From assembly GCA_012103295.1 (NCBI GenBank), contig WLXB01000011.1, positions 1-48,820 on the forward strand: a stretch of 48,820 bases of DNA, read 5' to 3'. The notes under the pieces were generated by a model. That model did no database searches and was not told the DNA's origin. It worked only from the letters and a program-made list of their open reading frames with translations. Positions 24,483-31,115 of this stretch are shown here, one piece after another. Position 1 is the first letter of the stretch. Every line of letters begins with the position of its first letter. Both the position numbers and the translations under genes were made by a program. This DNA is from Alphaproteobacteria bacterium (GTDB lineage: Bacteria > Pseudomonadota > Alphaproteobacteria > Rhodospirillales > Rhodospirillaceae).

Positions 24483-25502
24483 GTGGCGACAATCGTTCAA
24501 CTGGACAATAGAAGATCCGGACCCGTCGAACCGCTGGATGCATTGATCGCGCTTGTTGAAGACGACCTTAAAGCGGTTAATCAAACCATCGTCGATCGGA
24601 TGCATAGCCCTGTTGCCCTTATTCCTCAACTGGCTGGGCACATTGTCGCTGCTGGCGGCAAACGTCTGCGCCCCCTCCTCACCCTGGCGGCAGCAAAACT
24701 TTGCGGCTACACCGAGAAACGCCATATTAAATTAGCGACCTGTGTTGAATTCATTCACACCGCAACGCTGCTGCACGATGACGTCGTCGATGACAGTGAT
24801 TTGCGGCGCGGACAATCCAGCGCCAATGCTTTGTGGGGAAACCAACCCAGCGTACTCGTCGGTGACTTTCTGTTCAGCCGCGCCTTCGAACTCATGGTCG
24901 AAGACGGGTCTCTCAAGGTATTGGGTATCCTCTCTCGCGCTTCATCGATTATCGCTGAAGGCGAAGTCCATCAGTTGATGACAACCAACGATACGGAAAC
25001 CAGTGAAGCACAGTACCTTGAAGTGGTTCGAGGGAAGACCGCTGAGTTGTTTGCTGCCGCGTCACGAATTGGCGCGATCGTCGCCGACCGTCCAGACGTA
25101 GAAGAAGAAGCGTTGCAAGTTTATGGACTCAACCTCGGTATCGCGTTCCAGCTCATTGATGACGTTCTCGACTATTCTGCAAAGCAGGCCGAGTTGGGCA
25201 AAACCATCGGTGACGATTTCCGCGAAGGGAAGATAACGTTGCCGGTTATTCTAGCGTTCCGGCGTGGAGACGACGAAGAACGGGCGTTCTGGCATCGGTG
25301 CCTGCATGATCTTGAGCAAGGGGAAGAAGAACTATCCCGCGCACAGAGTCTCATGGAAAAGCATGGCAGCCTGACCGATACGATTCATCGCGCCCAACAT
25401 TACGGTGATGTTGCCCGAGATGCTCTTGGCATCTTCCCGGATAGCCCGGTGAAGACCGTGCTGATCGACATCATCGACTTCTGCATAAAGCGGGCCTACT
25501 AA
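24483..25502 (+). CDS. ispB: Polyprenyl (octa/decaprenyl) diphosphate synthase
   Basis: A trans-isoprenyl diphosphate synthase of 339 residues. The first aspartate-rich motif is LLHDDVVDDSDLRRG (DDVVD at 99-103 from this start), with GGKRLRP upstream, and the second is FQLIDDVLDYS. These bind Mg-diphosphate of the allylic primer; the product is the side chain of ubiquinone, octa- or decaprenyl. I prefer the GTG at 24483, which follows AGAAGGCGA and gives the conserved start VATIVQLDNRR; an ATG at 24429 would add 18 basic residues without a ribosome-binding site. Chain length cannot be judged without modelling. It precedes the tRNA-Pro gene. Confidence 0.9.
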   Translation: MATIVQLDNRRSGPVEPLDALIALVEDDLKAVNQTIVDRMHSPVALIPQLAGHIVAAGGKRLRPLLTLAAAKLCGYTEKRHIKLATCVEFIHTATLLHDDVVDDSDLRRGQSSANALWGNQPSVLVGDFLFSRAFELMVEDGSLKVLGILSRASSIIAEGEVHQLMTTNDTETSEAQYLEVVRGKTAELFAAASRIGAIVADRPDVEEEALQVYGLNLGIAFQLIDDVLDYSAKQAELGKTIGDDFREGKITLPVILAFRRGDDEERAFWHRCLHDLEQGEEELSRAQSLMEKHGSLTDTIHRAQHYGDVARDALGIFPDSPVKTVLIDIIDFCIKRAY

Positions 25503-25520
25503 GCGGCACGCGAGCCCAAC

Positions 25521-25549
25521 TTGCGCCAAAGGCACGCCAGCGGTATAAG
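25521..25549 (+). promoter_or_regulatory. Candidate sigma70 promoter for tRNA-Pro
   Basis: TTGCGC at 25521-25526, a 17-bp spacer, and TATAAG at 25544-25549. This would start transcription near 25556, about 42 bp before the tRNA. It is a reasonable match for a stable-RNA promoter, and there is no other good match in the gap after ispB. Confidence 0.45.
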
Positions 25550-25597
25550 CCGGACCGCGCCACAGCGACCTCAAGATTTAATGGGTCGGCGCCAGGA

Positions 25598-25674
25598 CGG
25601 AGTGTAGCTCAGCCAGGTAGAGCACTGCCTTCGGGAGGCAGGGGCCGGAAGTTCGAATCTTCTCACTCCGACCA
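25598..25674 (+). tRNA. tRNA-Pro (anticodon CGG)
   Basis: A complete 77-nt cloverleaf with encoded CCA. The acceptor stem pairs CGGAGTG with CACTCCG, followed by ACCA. The D arm reads GCTC AGCCAGGTA GAGC. The anticodon stem CTGCC/GGCAG encloses the loop TTCGGGA with anticodon CGG at 25632-25634. The T arm is GGAAG TTCGAAT CTTCT with one G-U pair. The C1-G72 first base pair is typical of bacterial tRNA-Pro. It reads CCG proline codons. Confidence 0.97.
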
Positions 25675-25749
25675 TTATTACATTCGCCCCCAGTCCTGAT
25701 TCGGTCGCGCCGAGTTCACTGCCGTTGGGCGGCCACGGGCACCAGAGCC

Positions 25750-27234
25750 CTAGTTTTTCGAAACCTGGAACTCGCTGCCAGACGTCTCATAACCAGCCAA
25801 TTTCATAATTTTAAATCCGGTTGCGGCGTAGAGCATCGAGATCACGGGGCTGGCCAAATTGAAGACACAGTAAGGCAGATAAGCAAGTGTTGGGACGCCA
25901 AGGGTCCCAGCCATGAAAGCGCCGCAGGTGTTCCAGGGAACCAGAGGCGAAGTCGCTGTCCCAGCATCTTCAACCACACGAGATAGGTTGACTGGATCGA
26001 GACCGCGCGTCTTGAATTCATCAGCATACATTCGGCTGGTCAGCACGATGGACAGATATTGATCGGAGGCGATGGCGTTGGTCGCCAAGGCAGTCATCCC
26101 AGCACCAGCAACAAGGGAGCCATCCCTTTTAAACAGCAGCAACAGTGATACTAATATGCGCTGCAACATGCCGGTCCGTTCCATCATGCCGCTAAAAAAC
26201 ATCGCACTAACAATCAACCAAATCGTCGTTAGCATGCTGGCCATGCCACCGCCCGACAGCAGCTCGTCAAGCATAGGCTCGCCGCTCCCGGCTTGATAAC
26301 CGCTTGCCGCAGCTAACCAGTACCCCTTTGTATGTTCGAGTGCGCCTGCGACGCCGCTCACTCCGGTCTCTGACTCCTGAAAAACACTCCCAAGCAACGC
26401 ACCGATTAAAGTCGATATAAAAATCGCGACAAACGCCGGCACCCGGCTGACTCCCATGCCGAACATCGCCACCATCGGCAGAAACAATACCGGATGCAAA
26501 GAGAACGTGTCCGCGATCGTTTGGCGCAATGCTTCGATTTGTGACTCTGGCATGACGTCACCCATCATCAAGGTCGCGCCAGAAAAGAAAATCAGAGCAA
26601 CGACGAATGACGGTGTGGTCGTCCAAAGCAAAAAAGTGATGTGCTTAAAAAGATCAACACCCGACAGTCCTGAAGCCAAATTGGTCGTATCGGACAACGG
26701 AGATAACTTGTCGCCGAAATAGGCACCGGAAATAATCGCGCCGGCCGTAATTTCCACAGACAAACCCATGGCACTTGCGATGCTGATTAGGGCGATGCCA
26801 ATTGTACCTGCTGTAGTCCATGAACTTCCAATGACCACAGATACGATGGCGCACACGAGCAATGTGGCGACATAGAAAATCGCCGGAGAAAGGACCATCG
26901 AGCCGTAGTAAATGATGGTTGGGATTACGCCCGCTGCCATCCAAACCCCAATCAACGCCCCGACAGACAAAAGGATCAAAATCGCAACGGCTGAGCGACT
27001 CACAGACTGAACAACCGCTTTTTCGAGCATCTCCCATGTCAAACCTTTGCGGACGCCTATGGCAGCCGCAACCATGCCACTGACAATGAGCGCAATTTGC
27101 GCAGGCCCGCCGGTGGTTTCATCACCAAACGATGCCACGGCAGTCGCCAACAATAAGATCAGTAGAACAATCGGGACCAGCGCTTCGACGAGTCGCATCT
27201 CGGGCACATGATGTAAATCTGCTTGTTCAGCCAC
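25750..27234 (-). CDS. NhaC-family Na+/H+ antiporter
   Basis: An integral inner-membrane protein of 494 residues with about eleven or twelve hydrophobic segments. Family blocks include GSSWTTAGTIGIALISIASA, GAIISGAYFGDKLSPLSDTT, NLASGLSGVDLFKHI and TSPLVPWNTCGAFMAGTLGV, characteristic of the NhaC family of sodium/proton exchangers. I start at the GTG at 27234, which has AGGGGTGGG just upstream; the reading frame reaches a GTG at 27258, adding eight residues. It lies directly downstream of an IclR regulator (under 35 bp), so that regulator may control it. Related NhaC-like proteins can also exchange organic anions such as malate/lactate, so the substrate is not certain. Confidence 0.87.
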   Translation of the reverse strand: MAEQADLHHVPEMRLVEALVPIVLLILLLATAVASFGDETTGGPAQIALIVSGMVAAAIGVRKGLTWEMLEKAVVQSVSRSAVAILILLSVGALIGVWMAAGVIPTIIYYGSMVLSPAIFYVATLLVCAIVSVVIGSSWTTAGTIGIALISIASAMGLSVEITAGAIISGAYFGDKLSPLSDTTNLASGLSGVDLFKHITFLLWTTTPSFVVALIFFSGATLMMGDVMPESQIEALRQTIADTFSLHPVLFLPMVAMFGMGVSRVPAFVAIFISTLIGALLGSVFQESETGVSGVAGALEHTKGYWLAAASGYQAGSGEPMLDELLSGGGMASMLTTIWLIVSAMFFSGMMERTGMLQRILVSLLLLFKRDGSLVAGAGMTALATNAIASDQYLSIVLTSRMYADEFKTRGLDPVNLSRVVEDAGTATSPLVPWNTCGAFMAGTLGVPTLAYLPYCVFNLASPVISMLYAATGFKIMKLAGYETSGSEFQVSKN

Positions 27235-27263
27235 GGAATTCCCACCCCTAGAAAACACGTCTC

Positions 27264-28022
27264 TTATACAGACAAATGAACACCAATCGCCGAACCTAAC
27301 TCTGTTAGGGGCGAGACATATCGGTTTTTGAGTTCTGCGTAACTGACCGCCGACGGAATATATCGCATTGTCAGAGCACCCTGGAATGCATCATCCCGAA
27401 TGATAGGAACGGCGAGCGCCTTTTCCAAGCTGCCGGCACGGTGATGAATGCAATAGCCGTCCTGCCTAGTTTCATCGATGCGGCGTTTTACTCGACTTAC
27501 GTCGAGCGTACCTTGCTCAGTTTCCAACAAACGGAGGTAGGTTTCGCGCTCCTGATCGGAACAATAGGCGAGAAATACCATGCCGCTCGCGGTATCAAAT
27601 ACCGGAATACGAAAACCAAGGTTGTAGCGCTGAAGCGCCAGCGGACTTGTATGATCCGTATTGTATCGGACCACCATGTCGAGACCGGAGGGCGTGGTCA
27701 GAACCAACGGCCAGGTCAAGTCCTCCGACGCATCAGTAATCGCGGAAATGGCGGAGTCCGTCAGCGCACTCCAACGATCATAGCCATGGGATAACCGAGT
27801 AACCTGCTCCGTCACCTCATACGTCTTTGAACCTTCATGACGGCGGATCATGCCCGCCTCGATTAAGGTTTCAATTAAGCGCACGACAGTGGCACGGGGC
27901 AAACTCACGCGACGCGCCACCTCAGACGCCCGCATAGGACCATGCGCACTGATCTCGGTTAGAACCTTTAAGCCCCTTACGAGTGAACGATTGGTCCGAA
28001 TGCCTCCTTCAGTCTTAGCCAT
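27264..28022 (-). CDS. IclR-family transcriptional regulator
   Basis: A 252-residue regulator. The N-terminal winged helix (about 10-75) reads SLVRGLKVLTEISAHGPMRA, SEVARRVSLPRATVVRLIET, with the recognition helix in the second. The C-terminal effector domain has VFDTASGMVFLAYCSDQERE and LEKALAVPIIRDDAFQGALT, as in IclR proteins that bind small organic acids or aromatics. It is divergent from nothing: both neighbours, the TRAP binding protein upstream and NhaC antiporter downstream, are on the same strand. It may regulate either. The effector is unknown. Confidence 0.92.
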   Translation of the reverse strand: MAKTEGGIRTNRSLVRGLKVLTEISAHGPMRASEVARRVSLPRATVVRLIETLIEAGMIRRHEGSKTYEVTEQVTRLSHGYDRWSALTDSAISAITDASEDLTWPLVLTTPSGLDMVVRYNTDHTSPLALQRYNLGFRIPVFDTASGMVFLAYCSDQERETYLRLLETEQGTLDVSRVKRRIDETRQDGYCIHHRAGSLEKALAVPIIRDDAFQGALTMRYIPSAVSYAELKNRYVSPLTELGSAIGVHLSV

Positions 28023-28055
28023 GACTCAACATGCTCTCTTATCCGTCCCTGACTC

Positions 28056-29174
28056 TTATCGTGACATTTTATCGGGTGAACCCGAAGCAACGCCCGGTGA
28101 ACCCGAAGTAACGCCTGGCGAACCTGATCTAACGCCGGATGACCCCGGCATGCCGTTCCTATCGTCACCATAGTCGAACCTAGCCTTGGCGTCTTGGATA
28201 ACCGCATACAACGCTTCCGCCGGCGCACCAATGCGATCAAGTAAAGCCTGGTGAACTGGACGCGTGATGACTGCCCAATGATCCCGTTGTTGCTGCGTTA
28301 AAGTGACAACCTGTGTACCGGCCGTCTCAGGCAGGTGATCTAATTCACGGGCGGTATACGCGCGGCTGCGTGTTCGAAATTCTGAGGTATCGCCATAAGC
28401 ACTGAGAAAAAGAGTTTTGTTGGCCGCGCTTAAACTTTCGTACCACGCCGCGTTGGCCAGCATCATGCCGGTGTCGTAAGAATGGCGGGTAAGCGTAAAC
28501 ACATTGACCTCTGCCGCCATGCCACCGGTAACAAAGCCATAGTCACTTGTCATCCCACCTTCGATTAGGCCCGTTTGCAAAGCCGGGATAATTTCCGGAT
28601 AAGGAACGTAAATTGCGTCGGCACTAAGCTGTTGCGCGGTCAAGCGGGCCGCATCGGTTGGGGCTGTTCGCAGTTTAACGCCAGCAACTTTACCCGGATC
28701 CGCAAAGGATTTGGGTCCATAGAAGCCGAGCCAGCCACTATCGATCCAATGAAGAAAAACCAACCCGCTGTCAGCGAAGGCAGCGCGAAACTGCTGCGGC
28801 AAAACCTCGTCGTAAATCCAATCCATCTGCTCGGCAGACTCAAATAAGAAAGGAAGTTGCAAGACGGCCAGTTCCGGCACAAGCGACGTCGCGCCGGCTA
28901 AAGACGGTGCGGCAAGCTGCAACCGCCCACGCCGTGCGGCCTGGATCATTGTCTCCTCGGACCCCGCCTCGCCGCGTATCATCATTTTTAGGGTGATTGG
29001 TGGATCGGCATGAGCCGATACGTTTGCCGTGAATACTTTCCACTGATCGTCCGTAATGGTATCCGGGAACGTAATCCCCGCCACCGATACGTCTTGCTCA
29101 TGGTCGCTTTGAGCCAGCACGGGACCAACGCACAAGATTGCCCCAATCCCAATAATCAACATCGCATTGTTCAT
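28056..29174 (-). CDS. TRAP-type solute-binding protein (DctP family)
   Basis: A periplasmic binding protein of 372 residues. The signal peptide is MNNAMLIIGIGAILCVGPVL with AQS as cleavage site. The body has MIQAARRGRLQLAAPSLAGA, LPFLFESAEQMDWIYDEVLP, KLRTAPTDAARLTAQQLSAD and PYPEIIPALQTGLIEGG, the DctP family pattern of capturing carboxylates or related acids. The start is ATG 29174; the frame extends further upstream but that stretch is not signal-like. No DctQ/DctM membrane subunits are nearby, so it is an orphan here. The last 25 residues are Ser-Gly-Pro repeats encoded by 21-bp tandem units. The IclR gene follows after 33 bp. The ligand is unknown. Confidence 0.85.
   Translation of the reverse strand: MNNAMLIIGIGAILCVGPVLAQSDHEQDVSVAGITFPDTITDDQWKVFTANVSAHADPPITLKMMIRGEAGSEETMIQAARRGRLQLAAPSLAGATSLVPELAVLQLPFLFESAEQMDWIYDEVLPQQFRAAFADSGLVFLHWIDSGWLGFYGPKSFADPGKVAGVKLRTAPTDAARLTAQQLSADAIYVPYPEIIPALQTGLIEGGMTSDYGFVTGGMAAEVNVFTLTRHSYDTGMMLANAAWYESLSAANKTLFLSAYGDTSEFRTRSRAYTARELDHLPETAGTQVVTLTQQQRDHWAVITRPVHQALLDRIGAPAEALYAVIQDAKARFDYGDDRNGMPGSSGVRSGSPGVTSGSPGVASGSPDKMSR
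28075..28137. repeat. Three tandem 21-bp repeats
   Basis: Units at 28075-28095, 28096-28116 and 28117-28137, each close to GGTGAACCCGAAGCAACGCC plus one base; the first two differ at only 2 positions, the third at several. They lie in the extreme 3' end of the TRAP binding-protein gene and encode a Ser-Gly-Ser-Pro-Gly-Val-type heptad on the coding strand. A fourth, degenerate unit may follow from 28138. The length (a multiple of three) keeps the frame, so copy number could vary between strains. Confidence 0.8.
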
Positions 29175-29188
29175 ATTGGGAACGTAGC

Positions 29189-30004
29189 ATGGCTGATATG
29201 ACGACCAAAACTTCGTTTCCACGTGCGGATAACTCAACACCCATGCAAACCACTGTTATTCAGACCTATCGGATTGATGACCAGCCAGACTGGATAGCGA
29301 CCTGCCTTCGAAGCACGGAAGCGTGGGCTAAAACAAACGATTGGGCTTACTTTTTCCGCGGCGACGATATTTTTGACCTCGTGCCACCAGCTTTCAGAGA
29401 AAAATTCTCTAACCAGAAGCCGCTTCAAATCGACATCGCGCGACTGTTGTGGGCCCGCGAAATTTTCGACACCAACGTTGCTACTGAACGTGTCATCTGG
29501 TTGGACTCTGATGTCTTTGTTTTTGATTCCGGAGCTATTCATATCGATCCGACGCTCGATTTTGCCCTCGGCCGACAGATATGGGTTCAACCCGGGCAAG
29601 ACGGCAGGCACCGCACTTATCGGCAGGTCCACAACGCGATCTTGGTGATCAATAGATCAACGCCGGTTCTCGATTTTCTTATTCAAACTGTTTTAACACT
29701 GGCCGAGCGTCACGACGGTCCGGCATCACCGCAGTTCTTGGGGCCGAAATTATTAACCGCTCTTCACAACATCGTTGGATTCCCGGTCATTGAGTCGGTC
29801 GGCATGACCAGCCCGTTAGTTCTGGGTGATTTGGCGACAGGGGGCGGCCCAGCTTTATCTCAGATGGCTAACGCCATGGACTCACCGCTCGGTGCGGTCA
29901 ACCTATGCTCGTCTTATCGCAACCAAACTGTCGACGGTATACATTGTGACGACGGTGTATTTGAAGACGCCATAAACACCCTCAATACACGGGGATTACG
30001 TTAA
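29189..30004 (+). CDS. Glycosyltransferase-like protein (GT-A fold, DxD motif)
   Basis: A 271-residue soluble protein. It opens with a beta-strand TTVIQTYRI, has KPLQIDIARLLWAREIFD, then RVIWLDSDVFVF with the D106-x-D108 metal motif typical of GT-A nucleotide-sugar transferases. A later HNAILVINRSTPVLDFLI block resembles galactosyltransferase/GMA12-type enzymes. The donor and acceptor are unknown. The ATG at 29189 is only 14 bp from the divergent TRAP gene start; a downstream ATG at 29243 (MQTTVIQTY) is a plausible true start that would leave more promoter space. It is convergent with the short pseudopilin gene, their stops overlapping in TTAA at 30001-30004. Confidence 0.7.
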   Translation: MADMTTKTSFPRADNSTPMQTTVIQTYRIDDQPDWIATCLRSTEAWAKTNDWAYFFRGDDIFDLVPPAFREKFSNQKPLQIDIARLLWAREIFDTNVATERVIWLDSDVFVFDSGAIHIDPTLDFALGRQIWVQPGQDGRHRTYRQVHNAILVINRSTPVLDFLIQTVLTLAERHDGPASPQFLGPKLLTALHNIVGFPVIESVGMTSPLVLGDLATGGGPALSQMANAMDSPLGAVNLCSSYRNQTVDGIHCDDGVFEDAINTLNTRGLR

Positions 30005-30729
30005 GGACCGTGAACGCTCAGGCACAGGCTATCAAAATCTGTTGAGCCTGCAACCAAGACCCGATCATCGAAATGTAGATCACTATTGCCGTCGTCATTG
30101 TGAGGACCGACGGTAACGGACACAGTATCCGGATCTGTGCAGGCACTCCCGTCTGCACAATTGTCGGCTTCCACCGCTGACGCTGAGACGCTGATCTGAA
30201 CGCCCGCACCGGTGTAACCACCACGCTTGTTCTCACCGTGGGACACAACGGCGTAGAGAGCGTTGGGCTGACTGCCGCCGAACAACGTCAAATTACCTGC
30301 CCGGCCAGTCGTGCCGTTACATACATCAAGCGACAGATCATCGACGATTAACGTTACCACGGTGCCGTATGCGTCTGTGACGTCTGACTCCGAAAGACCG
30401 AGAGAACGAAAGGGAACAATCCCCGCATTGATGGTACAGGCACCGCCAATTGGCGCGGGCGCAAAACCGCGGGCGCCGCCCGTCACAGATCCATCGGCAG
30501 GACAGGGCAGCAACTGTGCTGCATCCTGTGTGGCGTAGACGCTCATGGCATCTTCGATTTTGGTGAGATTGGCCACAGAGGTGCGGGTATTTGCCAGCTC
30601 GCGTTGTGGCTCAGTCCCCAACAGCAACACTGCTACGCCAACAGCAGCAACCGCAAACAGAATAGCAATCACAAACCCAGCAGCGCCGCACTCGTCCGTC
30701 CAGATTAAATGTAATCTGCCCTGTTCCAT
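30001..30729 (-). CDS. Membrane-anchored pseudopilin-like protein (short paralogue)
   Basis: A 242-residue protein. After a short N-terminus comes GAAGFVIAILFAVAAVGVAVLLLG (about 15-38), a single hydrophobic helix continued by a polar helix (ANTRTSVANLTKIEDAMSVYAT), as in type IV pilins and pseudopilins. The ectodomain has LPCPADGS, IVPFRSLGLSESDVTDAYGT, DVCNGTTGRAGNLTL and LHFDDRVLVAG, with at least six cysteines that could form disulfides. The LPCP...PW/PF..LGL...DA(W/Y)G pattern is one I associate with pilin-like proteins. The same blocks recur in the divergent 1161-residue protein, so the two are paralogues. No GFTLIE-type cleavage motif is obvious. Pilus or adhesin function is an inference. 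Confidence 0.72.
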   Translation of the reverse strand: MEQGRLHLIWTDECGAAGFVIAILFAVAAVGVAVLLLGTEPQRELANTRTSVANLTKIEDAMSVYATQDAAQLLPCPADGSVTGGARGFAPAPIGGACTINAGIVPFRSLGLSESDVTDAYGTVVTLIVDDLSLDVCNGTTGRAGNLTLFGGSQPNALYAVVSHGENKRGGYTGAGVQISVSASAVEADNCADGSACTDPDTVSVTVGPHNDDGNSDLHFDDRVLVAGSTDFDSLCLSVHGP

Positions 30730-30779
30730 GTCTGCATTATTCTCCGCTTGTGGCAGTTCATATTGTCGAAACCGCCAAC

Positions 30780-30785
30780 ATTATA
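30780..30785 (-). promoter_or_regulatory. Candidate -10 element for the short pseudopilin gene
   Basis: Perfect TATAAT on the minus strand, about 50 bp before the start codon at 30729. The -35 position 17 bp away reads TCTAAT, a poor match. Confidence 0.35.
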
Positions 30786-31038
30786 GGGCAACGTTTGTGC
30801 CTATTAGAGCGTTGCATAAGTATTCCATGCCACCGTCGCTCAGGAAATTTACCTTTTCCGTTCAATGGACCAAATTCTATTCACAAAATTAGGGTACAGA
30901 CGCGCGCAAATTGATGTCTGTAGAATGATGATCAACGCCAACGCGCTGCAACTGTTAGTACCCCAACCTGTTTCGCATCGCTGTGAATTACAAAGGAATC
31001 TCATGCATGTGAGCTAAATCATTTTTCAACCCTTACGC

Positions 31039-31044
31039 TATAAT
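31039..31044 (+). promoter_or_regulatory. Candidate -10 element for the giant lectin-pseudopilin gene
   Basis: Perfect TATAAT in the context CGCTATAATTTAG, giving a leader of about 65-70 nt before the ATG at 31116. No good -35 is present at 16-18 bp upstream. Confidence 0.35.
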
Positions 31045-31115
31045 TTAGACTATACCACTGCGTACCTGATACCCGGATTGTCCCACCTGCATCGACCATA
31101 CCAAGAGGCCAATTA

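Larger units (their letters stand above)
30730..31115. other. 386-bp AT-richer intergenic region between divergent pseudopilin genes
   Basis: No convincing gene lies here. The sequence is visibly richer in A and T than the flanks. It must hold the promoters of both divergent genes; each side has a consensus TATAAT (30785-30780 on minus, 31039-31044 on plus) with poor -35 matches, which suggests that activators or an alternative sigma factor are involved. Confidence 0.6.

Noticed and set aside
25598-25674. tRNA-Pro as an integration (att) site
   Set aside because: No integrase, no repeated 3' tRNA end and no mobile cargo on either side within the window.
28075-28137. Tandem repeats as a CRISPR array
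   Set aside because: No spacers; units are contiguous, 21 bp, in frame within a gene.
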